A program made the translations under genes and the position numbers. 64,000 bases of DNA from Gammaproteobacteria bacterium (GTDB lineage Bacteria; Pseudomonadota; Gammaproteobacteria; Pseudomonadales; Halieaceae): the NCBI GenBank assembly GCA_030427085.1, contig JAUHXH010000001.1:744001-808000 (forward strand). The letters are read 5' to 3'. Below are positions 54,001-64,000 of the stretch, piece after piece. The notes under the pieces were generated by a model, which had not been told where the DNA came from, did no database searches, and saw only the letters and a program-made list of their open reading frames with translations. How positions within the stretch are numbered: the stretch's first letter is position 1; each line of letters begins with the position of its first letter.

Positions 54001-54354
54001 TTACATCGTGTGGGTGGGTCGATCGGAAGACAGAGAGCCCGCCAGATGGTTTTCGATTTTGGAGTTGGCGGCGGCATCCTGCTCGCTGAATTGCACGCCG
54101 ATGCCCGCCGTGCGGTTACCCTGGGCACCGCGCGGCGTTATCCACACCACCGTACCTGCAATCGGGATCTTCTCAGGCTCATCCATCAGGCTTAGCAGCA
54201 TGAAAACCTCGTCACCTATGCGGTAGGGCTTGTTGGTGGGAACGAACAGGCCGCCATGCTCCAGATAGGGCATGTACGCGGAGTACAGCACCGCCTTGTC
54301 CTTGATCGTCAGGGACAGGATGCCGTTTCGACTACCTCCGGGCGCTTCACTCAT
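54001..54354 (-). CDS. pilZ: Type IV pilus protein PilZ
   Basis: A 117-residue PilZ of the pilus-biogenesis type, nearly collinear with P. aeruginosa PilZ: RNGILSLTIKDKAVLYSAYM, GGLFVPTNKPYRIGDEVFML, LMDEPEKIPIAGTVVWITP, and the C-terminal SDRPTHTM. It lacks the RxxxR motif needed for c-di-GMP binding, as is known for this subgroup; in other species it works with FimX and PilB. ATG 54354 matches the family start. It lies 39 bases after holB, as in Pseudomonas. Confidence 0.93.
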   Translation of the reverse strand: MSEAPGGSRNGILSLTIKDKAVLYSAYMPYLEHGGLFVPTNKPYRIGDEVFMLLSLMDEPEKIPIAGTVVWITPRGAQGNRTAGIGVQFSEQDAAANSKIENHLAGSLSSDRPTHTM

Positions 54355-54393
54355 ATCAAAGGCCTTGTTCAAAAAACCGATACTAGCAGAGGC

Positions 54394-57029
<2,636 letters not shown>

Positions 57030-57033
<4 letters not shown>

Positions 57034-57884
57034 GGGGTCTGTCTCGCCAGTTCAGCGCGTAGTGTGTCGCTCATTGGGTGACTGGACCAGCGACGATCGA
57101 GGAACTGCCCTACCGGCACCACACCCCAGAGGCTATTGGTGCAGAAAACCTCGTCGGCACCAAGCAGGCGGTCCAGACTGACCTTATCTTCTGAGCACGC
57201 CACCGACAGCCCGGGCAGGACCGTCGTCAGCAGGTATTCCCGCACCGTACCCCGAATACCGCAGTCATTGATCGCGGGCGTGACGACGGAACTGCCCTCG
57301 ACCAGAAAGAGATTGCCCTTGCCCACAGAGACCACCAGTCCGGCCTGGTCCTGCGCAGCGACGTCATCCACACCCTGCTCCATGGCATCAGCTGCCAACA
57401 ATACCTGCTCCAGCCTGTTGAGGTGTTTGATACCGACCAGCGCTGGCTGGCTGGCCAGCCGAACTGCAGATGTAGCAAGGCTCAGAGGAGCCGCTTCCGG
57501 CGGCCAGGCGGGAGAAGCCAGCGGTGTGGCCGCAATCAGCAGTAAGGGTTCGGTGAGTGGATCGGGGCGATAACCCCGCCCGGTTGCACCTCGGGCAACC
57601 GTGAGCCTAAGCGTCGCGTGAGCGATGCTCGCAGCGCTGAGTTCGGCAGCAGCGGAAATCAGGCAGGACCGGGAAGTCGGTAAGCAATCCGGAATCTTCA
57701 GGCGGGACAGTCCATCAGCAAGCCGTGCCAAATGGGCTTCAAGCAGCAACAGGCGCCCCTGAGAGAGGCGCAGAGTTTCAAACAGCCCGTCACCAAAGTC
57801 GAAGCCGCGACTCGGCAACGGCAGACTCTCGGTAGCTTGACCGTTCAGCCAGAAGCGCTGCGCTTGCGGCCCCGCATCCGTCAC
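57030..57884 (-). CDS. pabC: Aminodeoxychorismate lyase
   Basis: PLP enzyme that makes p-aminobenzoate for folate from 4-amino-4-deoxychorismate. The 284-residue fold-type IV protein has SRGFDFGDGLFETLRL, GIKHLNRLEQVLLA (with the PLP lysine in this stretch), and SVGKGNLFLVEGSSVVTPA followed by GIRGTVREYLL. Its position between fabF and mltG is the conserved one. It starts 9 bases after the fabF stop. Confidence 0.94.
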
Positions 57885-57893
57885 GCCGACGGA

Positions 57894-59135
57894 TCAGTCC
57901 AGCTTGCTGAAAATCAGCGACCCGTTGGTACCACCAAACCCGAAGGAGTTGGACAGTACGCTGTGGATGGGACGCTCCTGCGCAGTATGAGGCACGTAAT
58001 TGAGGTTACAGCCATCATCCAGGTTATCCAGGTTGATGGTGGGCGGCGCAACCTGGTCGCGGATGGCGAGGATAGAGAAAATCGCTTCCACCGAGCCCGC
58101 AGCACCCAACAGGTGGCCGATCATCGATTTGGTGGAACTCACGGCCACCTGCTCGGCAGCAGTGCCCAACACCGATTCCACCGCACGACTTTCGGCGACA
58201 TCACCGGCAGGCGTGGAGGTGCCATGGGCATTGACGTAGTTGATCTTGGCCACATCGATGCCCGCATCGCGCACTGCGTTGTGCATGGAAGCGGCTGCAC
58301 CGCGCCCATCCTCGGGAGGCAGGGTCATGTGGTAGGCATCGCCGCTCATTCCGAAACCGGTCAGCTCGGCGTAGATACGAGCGCCACGCGCTTTTGCAAA
58401 CTCGTACTCTTCCAGCATGATCACACCGGCACCGTCACCCATGACGAAACCGTCGCGATCCTTGTCCCAGGGACGGCTGGCCGCCTGTGGATCGTCGTTG
58501 CGGGTAGACAGCGCCCGCGCGGCAGCAAAACCGCCCAATCCCACTGGCGTGGTAGCCATTTCAGCACCGCCTACCAGCATCGCATCACAATCACCCAGAG
58601 CGATGGAGCGTGCCCCCAGGCCGATGTTATGCGTGCCCGTCGTACAGGCAGTTACCACCGCCAGGTTGGGCCCAGCCAGATTGAATTTGATGGACAGGTT
58701 ACCGGCGATCATGTTGATGATGGAACCGGGAACGAAGAACGGGGAGATGCGACGCGGACCGCGGGTGCGAACTACCTCGGTATTGTGCTCAATCTGGCCG
58801 ATCCCGCCAATACCGGAGCCGATGGCACAACCCACGCGAGGTGCGATCTCTTCGGTAACCTCGAGACCGGAGTCTGCCATCGCCTGGATACCCGCGACCA
58901 TACCGTACTGCACGAAGGTGTCGTACTTGCGGGCATCCTTGGACGACAGGTACTGCTCCACGTCCAGCCCTTTAACGCTGGCACTGAAGCGCGTGGTGTA
59001 GGCGGAAACATCAAAGGTGTCGATGGGCGCTACGCCGCTTTTACCCGCCAGGATGTTCTCCCAGGTTTGGTCTACGGTGTTACCCACGGGAGTCACTGCC
59101 CCCAGTCCTGTCACTACAACTCTTCTGCCGATCAA
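57894..59135 (-). CDS. fabF: Beta-ketoacyl-ACP synthase II
   Basis: Elongating condensing enzyme of fatty-acid synthesis, 413 residues. Active-site residues are Cys164 ([12 protein letters not shown]) and the two histidines in [12 protein letters not shown] and [11 protein letters not shown]. It is downstream of acpP on the minus strand, but a terminator-like hairpin lies between them, so its level is probably lower than that of acpP. Confidence 0.97.
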   Translation of the reverse strand: MIGRRVVVTGLGAVTPVGNTVDQTWENILAGKSGVAPIDTFDVSAYTTRFSASVKGLDVEQYLSSKDARKYDTFVQYGMVAGIQAMADSGLEVTEEIAPRVGCAIGSGIGGIGQIEHNTEVVRTRGPRRISPFFVPGSIINMIAGNLSIKFNLAGPNLAVVTACTTGTHNIGLGARSIALGDCDAMLVGGAEMATTPVGLGGFAAARALSTRNDDPQAASRPWDKDRDGFVMGDGAGVIMLEEYEFAKARGARIYAELTGFGMSGDAYHMTLPPEDGRGAAASMHNAVRDAGIDVAKINYVNAHGTSTPAGDVAESRAVESVLGTAAEQVAVSSTKSMIGHLLGAAGSVEAIFSILAIRDQVAPPTINLDNLDDGCNLNYVPHTAQERPIHSVLSNSFGFGGTNGSLIFSKLD

Positions 59136-59179
59136 GGCGCTCTACTCCTGCAAACTTCTAATCAATGCGACGCCGGCAC

Positions 59180-59222
59180 CATAAACAAGAAAAGCCGCTC
59201 TATCGTGAAATAGAAACGGCTT
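59180..59222 (-). terminator. Terminator-like hairpin between acpP and fabF
   Basis: On the minus strand AAGCCG pairs with CGGCTT and, after a small internal loop, CTAT pairs with ATAG. The stem is followed by TTTTCTTGTTTAT. It lies 20 bases after the acpP stop and probably attenuates read-through into fabF. Confidence 0.65.
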
Positions 59223-59242
59223 CGGGTGGTGCGGGAGTTGAA

Positions 59243-59479
59243 TTAAGCCAGGTTCTCGTTGATGTAGTCGATGGCCAGCTTAACAGTGGTAATTTTCTCC
59301 GCTTCTTCGTCCGGGATCTCGGTCTCGAACTCTTCTTCCAGAGCCATCACCAGTTCTACAGTGTCCAGTGAATCCGCGCCAAGGTCTTCGACGAAAGAAG
59401 CTTCGGTCTGCACTTCTTCCTCTTTCACGCCAAGCTGTTCTGCAACAATCTTTTTAACGCGTTCTTCAATGCTGCTCAT
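59243..59479 (-). CDS. acpP: Acyl carrier protein
   Basis: A 78-residue acidic ACP carrying the phosphopantetheine attachment Ser37 in [22 protein letters not shown] 59479 gives the classical N terminus ([17 protein letters not shown]); a longer frame upstream is not family-like. A 152-base gap to fabG contains a possible -10 (TAAAAT) and suggests an independent promoter. Confidence 0.98.
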   Translation of the reverse strand: MSSIEERVKKIVAEQLGVKEEEVQTEASFVEDLGADSLDTVELVMALEEEFETEIPDEEAEKITTVKLAIDYINENLA

Positions 59480-59631
59480 GATCTTAATCAACTCCTGTTG
59501 TTCGGTATTCAAACCTTAGTTGCGGTTCGAGCGCGCATTTTACTCTGATTTTCGGCAGAGATATAAGGGTTTTTTTAGTGCACGCACGCACCATTTTTTA
59601 ATGCCGGTGATATTGCTTGCCGCTCAAGGGC

Positions 59632-60381
59632 TTAGCTCATGTACATGCCACCGTTAATGTGTACCGTTTCGCCGGTAATGTAGGCGGCTGCGTCGCTACA
59701 CAAAAAGCTGACCAGCGCTGCGATCTCCTCGGGCTGGCCCAGGCGGCCCAGAGCAATCTGGCCCAGCATCAGATTGCGTTGGTCGTCGGTCAGCTCTCGC
59801 GTCATATCGGTGTCGATAAAGCCCGGGGCCACACAATTAACGGTGACAGAGCGTGACCCCAGCTCGCGAGCGAGTGCGCGGCTGAAGCCTTCTGCGCCGG
59901 CTTTGGTGGCCGCGTAGTTGCTCTGCCCGGCGTTACCCATGCTGCCAACGACGGAGGTGATATTAACGATCCGCCCCCAACGCGCCTTGGTCATGCCGCG
60001 CAAACAGGCCTTGCTGACGCGGTAGAGTGAACTGAGGTTAGTGTTCAGCACGCCATCCCATTCGTCATCTTTCATCCGCATCAGGATGTTATCGCGCGTG
60101 ATACCGGCGTTGTTGACCAGCACCAAAGGTGCACCGAATTCCTTTGTGATCGCTGTCAACACTTCACTTACGCTATCCGCATTCGATACATCCAGCTTCA
60201 TACCGCGGCCCGCGTTGCCCGCCTCAGACAGGTAGGCGGAAATGACGTCGCCACCGCCATCGCTGGTGGCGGTACCCACGACTGTATAGCCGTCGGCTGA
60301 CAACTTCAGCGCGATGGCTTTGCCGATTCCGCGACTGGCGCCGGTAACCAGCGCGACTTTAGCTTGTGTTTCTTCTGACAT
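59632..60381 (-). CDS. fabG: 3-oxoacyl-ACP reductase
   Basis: NADPH-dependent reductase of fatty-acid synthesis, 249 residues. It has TGASRGIG, NNAGITRDN, Ser143, Tyr156 and Lys160 (NYAATKAG) and the C-terminal YITGETVHINGGMYM. ATG 60381 follows GAGGAG at good spacing, so the codon two positions upstream is rejected. It is 23 bases downstream of fabD. Confidence 0.97.
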   Translation of the reverse strand: MSEETQAKVALVTGASRGIGKAIALKLSADGYTVVGTATSDGGGDVISAYLSEAGNAGRGMKLDVSNADSVSEVLTAITKEFGAPLVLVNNAGITRDNILMRMKDDEWDGVLNTNLSSLYRVSKACLRGMTKARWGRIVNITSVVGSMGNAGQSNYAATKAGAEGFSRALARELGSRSVTVNCVAPGFIDTDMTRELTDDQRNLMLGQIALGRLGQPEEIAALVSFLCSDAAAYITGETVHINGGMYMS

Positions 60382-60404
60382 GAACAACTCCTCGAGTAGG
60401 ACAA

Positions 60405-61358
60405 TCAGGCCAGCGCTGTGCGCGCCGCTTCAAGATCGGTGGGCGTTTCCAGGGCAAAGCTCTGCAGGGACTTGTCGATACGGCGGTTGAGGCCGCCCAG
60501 CACCTTCCCGGGCCCGCATTCAACAAACTGCGTAGCGCCCAGGCTGATCAGGCCCTGCAAACAGTCCGTCCACAATACCGGGCTGTAAATCTGCTCTACC
60601 ATTAAAGCCCGGATCACTTCCGGATCGGACTCTGTTTTTGCATGCACGTTATGGACCACAGGGATTTGCGGTGCGCTAAGAGTCAATCCGGCCATTGCTT
60701 CGGCAAGACGCTCGCCTGCAGGTTTCATCAGTGAGGTATGGAAAGGAGCACTCACCGGCAAGGGCATCGCGCGCTTGGCACCGCCCTCTTTGAGAATCTC
60801 GATAGCCGCATCCACCGCTCCCTTGTGCCCGGCGATCACCACCTGGCCTGGCGAGTTGTAGTTCACTGCTGAGACCACTTCACCACTTTGTGCAGCTGCC
60901 TCATCACAGGCCGCCCGGATGGTGTCGTCCTCAACGCCAATGATGGCCGCCATCGCGCCCACCCCTACCGGAACCGCCGCCTGCATAAACGCACCACGTT
61001 GGCGCACCAGTTGTACTGCATCGGCAAAATCCAGCACGCCCGCGCACACCAGTGCAGAGAATTCACCGAGGCTATGTCCGGCCATGGCAACCGGCGCGCA
61101 ACCACCCTGTGCTTGCCAGGCGCGCCACAGAGCGACGCTGGATGTCAGCAATACCGGCTGGGTTGTTTCGGTGAGATTGAGCTGCTCCTGCTCGCCGCTG
61201 CTGACCAATTGCCACATGTCGTAGCCGAGAGTATCGGAAGCCTGCTGGAAAGTGTCACGTACTTCGGGGAATTGCGCATGCGCTTCGCTGAGCATGCCGA
61301 TTTTCTGGGAGCCCTGACCAGGGAATACAAAAGCGGTGCTGGCGGAAGAGTCAGTCAT
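60405..61358 (-). CDS. fabD: Malonyl-CoA:ACP transacylase
   Basis: Transfers malonyl groups from CoA to ACP. The 317-residue protein has FVFPGQGSQKIGML, the nucleophile Ser96 in AGHSLGEFSAL, the malonyl-binding Arg in LVRQRGAFMQ and the catalytic His in SAPFHTSLM. In most relatives plsX (with or without fabH) precedes it; here rpmF is the next gene upstream. Confidence 0.97.
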   Translation of the reverse strand: MTDSSASTAFVFPGQGSQKIGMLSEAHAQFPEVRDTFQQASDTLGYDMWQLVSSGEQEQLNLTETTQPVLLTSSVALWRAWQAQGGCAPVAMAGHSLGEFSALVCAGVLDFADAVQLVRQRGAFMQAAVPVGVGAMAAIIGVEDDTIRAACDEAAAQSGEVVSAVNYNSPGQVVIAGHKGAVDAAIEILKEGGAKRAMPLPVSAPFHTSLMKPAGERLAEAMAGLTLSAPQIPVVHNVHAKTESDPEVIRALMVEQIYSPVLWTDCLQGLISLGATQFVECGPGKVLGGLNRRIDKSLQSFALETPTDLEAARTALA

Positions 61359-61461
61359 GGAGAGCCTGTCCTTAGGTTAGCCAAAGATCAGGCATGGCTT
61401 AGCCGGCCGGCGCCGGGCACGCAGCAGCTAGTTAGATCCGTACTGCGCGGTGAGCCATGCA

Positions 61462-61502
61462 ATAGGGAATAAACAAAGGGCGGAAGCCGAAACCACCGCC
61501 CT
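61462..61502 (-). terminator. Terminator-like hairpin between rpmF and fabD
   Basis: AGGGCGG and CCGCCCT form a 7-bp stem followed on the minus strand by TTTGTTTATT. It lies 50 bases after the rpmF stop, in the place where plsX would normally begin. The remaining bases to fabD hold no gene or visible remnant. Confidence 0.6.
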
Positions 61503-61551
61503 GGGTGTTGTGCAACGACCGGTCAATGCCGGAACGCCGCCAACGCTCACC

Positions 61552-61734
61552 TTACTCGTCGTCTTTGCTGTCGACGACTTTCTTACCGCGGTAGAAACCG
61601 TCGGCAGACACGTGGTGGCGGCGGTGGGTTTCACCGGAAGTCTGGTCTACAGACAGGGTGGAACCGCTCAGCGCGTCGTGCGAACGACGCATGCCACGGC
61701 GGGAACGCGTCTTTTTGTTCTGTTGAACAGCCAT
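61552..61734 (-). CDS. rpmF: 50S ribosomal protein L32
   Basis: The 60-residue L32: [48 protein letters not shown]. Zinc-coordinating cysteines are absent, as in other C-minus type L32 proteins of this group. It follows yceD by 12 bases, the conserved pairing. Confidence 0.97.
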   Translation of the reverse strand: MAVQQNKKTRSRRGMRRSHDALSGSTLSVDQTSGETHRRHHVSADGFYRGKKVVDSKDDE

Positions 61735-61746
61735 TGTAAGCTCCTG

Positions 61747-62277
61747 CTACTCTTTGCCGGGCTTCAGTTGCGCCAGCATTTCAAACGGATTGGGGCGGTC
61801 GCTCTCGGCACCCTGCTCGGGTTCCTCGTCTTCCGTCCCTGTGTAATTCATCTGACAGTCATCGGCATCGTGATAGCTGACATAAGGCAAGGCCAGAATC
61901 AGCTCTTCTTCGACTACCGACCACAGGTCAGTCTTCTCCCCTTCCTCTATCAGCGGCTCCAGATGGCGCGGCAGATGCCTGGCCTGCTCGTCGGTGTAAA
62001 CCACCGCGAGCTGGTGTTCGCCTTCCAGGGTAATCTCCATTGGCTCCAGGCATCGCTGGCATACGATTGCCACCGAGGCATTGAGCGAAACACTGAGAAT
62101 ACAGCGGTTTTCCTCGTCTTTAGAGAACGACAAAACCGCCTCAACGTCTCCGAGATCATCGGCCAAAAGGCCGCTGAATCGCTCGAGTTCCGGAAGGTTC
62201 AGGCACCCGCTGACTGTGACACCACGCGCGGCCGCCTTGCGAACGTCGAGCGTTTTCGGGAGGGGCTCAGTCAACAT
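61747..62277 (-). CDS. yceD: YceD family protein (DUF177)
   Basis: A 176-residue DUF177 protein, in E. coli and plants linked to 23S rRNA accumulation. The family signature is VCQRCLEPMEITLEGEHQLA with an acidic ELILALPYVSYHDADDC region later. It is paired with rpmF. The start at 62277 matches the family N terminus (LTEPLPKTLDVRKAAARG), yet lies only 9 bases from a near-consensus -10 element, implying an almost leaderless transcript. Confidence 0.93.
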   Translation of the reverse strand: MLTEPLPKTLDVRKAAARGVTVSGCLNLPELERFSGLLADDLGDVEAVLSFSKDEENRCILSVSLNASVAIVCQRCLEPMEITLEGEHQLAVVYTDEQARHLPRHLEPLIEEGEKTDLWSVVEEELILALPYVSYHDADDCQMNYTGTEDEEPEQGAESDRPNPFEMLAQLKPGKE

Positions 62278-62285
62278 AGGCGCGC

Positions 62286-62314
62286 ATCATAGGGACGGAT
62301 TCGCCCCTTGTCAA
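62286..62314 (-). promoter_or_regulatory. Near-consensus sigma-70 promoter of yceD-rpmF
   Basis: On the minus strand TTGACA (62309-62314), a 17-base spacer and TATGAT (62286-62291) form one of the strongest-looking promoters in the window. The ATG of yceD starts 9 bases after the -10 hexamer. Confidence 0.88.
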
Positions 62315-62390
62315 AAAAATCTTTAAGATACAAACACTTCAAGCACTTATCCCCAAGCATGAGGGTTGCGCCATCCACGCCTGCTCCGAA

Positions 62391-62996
62391 TTGATTCTAG
62401 CATCGACTTCGCCCTACCGCCGGGAACTGCTCGCCCGCCTTCAACTGCCCTTTCGCTACGTAGATCCCGGCGTGGTTGAGCTGGCACGATCCGGCGAGAA
62501 CGGCACCGAACGCGCCCTGCGCCTGGCGGCTGAGAAATCCGCGGCGATTGCCGCCCAATTCCCCGAGGCACTGGTGATCGGCAGCGACCAGGTCGCCTGG
62601 GGCCCTGATGGACCGTTGCACAAGCCGGGAGATGCGGAAAGTGCTGTCGCCCAACTCATGGCGAGTCGCGGGCGCAGTGTCAGCTTTTTTACCGGAATCA
62701 GCCTGCAGGGCCACGCCCGGCAATTGCGACTGGAAGCGCTTGTACCGGTGACGGTGCGATTTCGATCATTCACCGAGTCCGAAGCACGCTCCTATATAGA
62801 GAAGGAACAGCCCCTGGACTGCGCCGGCAGCTTTCGCTGTGAAGGCCTGGGGATCGCCCTGTTTGAATCACTGGACACTCCCGACAGCACCGCACTGATC
62901 GGCCTGCCATTGCTAGCGCTGTGCGGGCTGTTACGAGAAGCCGGCGTCGAACCCCTCACTGGTGCGGGCATCAAGCCTGCAACAGGTCCAGACTGA
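62391..62996 (+). CDS. Maf/YceF nucleoside triphosphate pyrophosphatase
   Basis: A 201-residue Maf protein of the YceF type, which hydrolyses non-canonical nucleotides such as m7GTP: ILASTSPYRRELLARLQLPF, LVIGSDQVAW, HKPGDAESAVAQL, DCAGSFRCEGLGIALFE, TALIGLPLLALC. The TTG at 62391 is the only plausible start; the frame upstream has no ATG or GTG. It is divergent from yceD and overlaps the convergent HAD gene by 26 bases. Confidence 0.92.
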   Translation: MILASTSPYRRELLARLQLPFRYVDPGVVELARSGENGTERALRLAAEKSAAIAAQFPEALVIGSDQVAWGPDGPLHKPGDAESAVAQLMASRGRSVSFFTGISLQGHARQLRLEALVPVTVRFRSFTESEARSYIEKEQPLDCAGSFRCEGLGIALFESLDTPDSTALIGLPLLALCGLLREAGVEPLTGAGIKPATGPD

Positions 62997-63615
62997 GCAA
63001 TTCCACCAGGCTGTCCACGATGTGCGCCGGATTGTGCCGTGACAAGCGGGCGTGGTCGTGCACGCCGTGGCTGATGCCGATCGAGGGCATACCGGCATTC
63101 GCGGCCATCGCCAGATCGTGCTCGGAATCGCCGATCATCACCGCCTGAGTCGGGGCCTTGCCGCGCTCTAACAGGATTTCCTCCAGCATCAGAGGGTGTG
63201 GCTTGGAGCGGGTTTCATCCGCGCAGCGCGTGGCAGTGAAGTGCTCCTCCATCGCCAGCGCACCCAGTACGCGGTTCAGCCCGCGCCGGCTCTTGCCAGT
63301 GGCGATGGCGAGCTCAAAACCCCTGCCCTGCAATTCACCCAGCAAATCATGCGTTCCGGGATACAGCACCGGCCCCGAAGGCTCCCCTTCCACATAAAAG
63401 CGGCTGTAGGACGCCGCCAGGGCCTGCCGCTCAGCCTCACTCCCTTCGGGGAACAGAATCGCCACGCCTTCGGGCAAACCCAGCCCGATGATGTCGCGAA
63501 CCGCCTCGCGTGTAGGCACCGGGAAGCCTTCTGCGCGCGCTGCGTTCTGCATGGAATCAACAATGTGGTCAATGGAATCACACAAGGTGCCATCCCAGTC
63601 AAATATTACAATCAT
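62971..63615 (-). CDS. HAD-IA family phosphatase (phosphoglycolate phosphatase-like)
   Basis: A 214-residue haloacid dehalogenase-fold phosphatase with the four motifs: DWDGTLCDS (nucleophile Asp), ATGKSRRGL, KPHPLMLEEIL and MIGDSEHDLAMAANAG. The same gene accompanies rluC in Pseudomonas. The physiological substrate is not known; phosphoglycolate or other sugar phosphates are candidates. Confidence 0.9.
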   Translation of the reverse strand: MIVIFDWDGTLCDSIDHIVDSMQNAARAEGFPVPTREAVRDIIGLGLPEGVAILFPEGSEAERQALAASYSRFYVEGEPSGPVLYPGTHDLLGELQGRGFELAIATGKSRRGLNRVLGALAMEEHFTATRCADETRSKPHPLMLEEILLERGKAPTQAVMIGDSEHDLAMAANAGMPSIGISHGVHDHARLSRHNPAHIVDSLVELLSLDLLQA

Positions 63616-63620
63616 TACAA

Positions 63621-64000
63621 TTAGTTACGTAGCTTATCGAGAATTTTACTTAGGTCGCCTGGCAGCTCGGCACGCAGCGAAATCGGCGCCTGTTCGGGCA
63701 GCGTAAAGCGCAAACCGGCGGCATGCAGGAAGAGCCGTTTTAGACCCAGCTGGCGAGTGAGCGCTTCGGAGGTGTCGTCTGCGTATTTTGCATCGCCTAG
63801 CAGCGGAAAGCCCGCGTGCCGGGCATGGACCCGAATCTGATGAGTACGCCCGGTAACAGGCTTGGCCTCAATTAAAGTGGCGCCCTTGAAGCGCTCCACC
63901 ACACTGAACTCGGTAATAGATGGTTTGCCTTCTTTAGCCACACGCACCATCCGTTCACCGGATTGGAGGATATTCTTGGCCAGGGGCGCCTCAACGCGCT
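63621..64000 (-). CDS. rluC: 23S rRNA pseudouridine synthase RluC, C-terminal part (cut by window edge)
   Basis: The frame runs in from the right edge without a start. It reads APLAKNILQSGERMVRVAKE, then KPVTGRTHQIRVHARHAGFP, LGDAKYADD and GLKRLFLHAAGLRF, all from the catalytic domain of RluC/RluD-type synthases. The PLAKN and SGERMVRV segments are typical of RluC, which modifies positions 955, 2504 and 2580 in E. coli 23S rRNA. The catalytic Asp region lies outside the window. It is followed by the HAD gene after 5 bases. Confidence 0.9.
   Translation of the reverse strand, partial: RVEAPLAKNILQSGERMVRVAKEGKPSITEFSVVERFKGATLIEAKPVTGRTHQIRVHARHAGFPLLGDAKYADDTSEALTRQLGLKRLFLHAAGLRFTLPEQAPISLRAELPGDLSKILDKLRN

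Noticed and set aside
57732-59213. 493-codon open frame on the plus strand opposite pabC, fabF and their flank
   Set aside because: It is antisense to well-supported genes, lacks family motifs, and fits the long shadow frames expected in GC-rich coding DNA.
59578-59600. GTGC/GCAC repeat plus six T's after fabG as a terminator
   Set aside because: The T-run is on the plus strand, where no gene ends; on the coding strand the repeat is followed by A's.

Overview
The window looks like chromosomal core DNA of a GC-rich gammaproteobacterium. The two large conserved blocks (tRNA-Leu–tig–clpP–clpX–lon–hupB–ppiD, and pilZ–holB–tmk–mltG–pabC–fabF–acpP–fabG–fabD–rpmF–yceD–maf–HAD–rluC) follow the Pseudomonas-type gene order. 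The second block lacks the plsX and sohB genes usually found in it. Together with a fatty acid cis-trans isomerase, the etfBA/ETF-QO pair and an LLM oxidoreductase, this suggests a marine relative of the pseudomonads (Cellvibrionales/Halieaceae-like). That placement is an inference from content and order, not from a database match. There is no prophage, insertion sequence, CRISPR array or integron.

Layout. 1-5.6 kb: a phospholipase D protein (open at the left edge), a CitE-like lyase overlapping a large CAP-type lipoprotein, a TRIC/YadS-type membrane protein and an SDR. 5.6-18.7 kb: a small membrane protein with the periplasmic haem enzyme Cti, then sohB, nudC, nhaB, the dnaQ-rnhA-methyltransferase cluster divergent from gloB-mltD-rlmG, cobB and an LLM oxidoreductase. 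18.7-26.7 kb: an AddAB-like helicase/nuclease pair divergent from DAHP synthase, then nfuA. 26.8-34.5 kb: metH, DUF2970, a 40-residue membrane protein, cysI-DUF934 and a CPA2 antiporter. 34.5-41.4 kb: a second CAP lipoprotein paralogous to the first, etfBA divergent from ETF-QO, DUF1285 and a C92-family hydrolase. 41.4-51.2 kb (minus strand): serA, ppiD, hupB, lon, clpX, clpP, tig and tRNA-Leu(UAG), a protein quality-control block. 51.3-54.4 kb: a phosphomannose-isomerase-like protein, a GH84 glycosidase, a probable structured small RNA and pilZ. 54.4-64 kb: DNA replication (holB, tmk), cell wall (mltG), folate (pabC) and fatty-acid synthesis genes, then rpmF, yceD, maf, a HAD phosphatase and rluC (cut by the right edge).

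Regulation visible in the sequence: an IscR type-1-like site over the nfuA promoter; a perfect 10-bp inverted repeat overlapping the -35 of a good metH promoter; a heat-shock (sigma-32-like) promoter before lon; a near-consensus sigma-70 promoter so close to yceD that the transcript should be almost leaderless; and intrinsic terminators after etfA, hupB and acpP, with a weaker one after rpmF.

The strongest candidate for something undescribed is the gene-free interval 53,752-54,000. There the plus strand can fold into a closing 8-bp stem around three hairpins, one capped by a GCAA tetraloop, followed directly by an intrinsic terminator. No plus-strand gene lies nearby. Also worth attention are the two CAP lipoproteins, one of which has lost both CAP-cavity histidines; the O-GlcNAcase-like GH84 protein without a signal peptide beside a PMI-like cupin; and the loss of plsX and fabH from the fab cluster.
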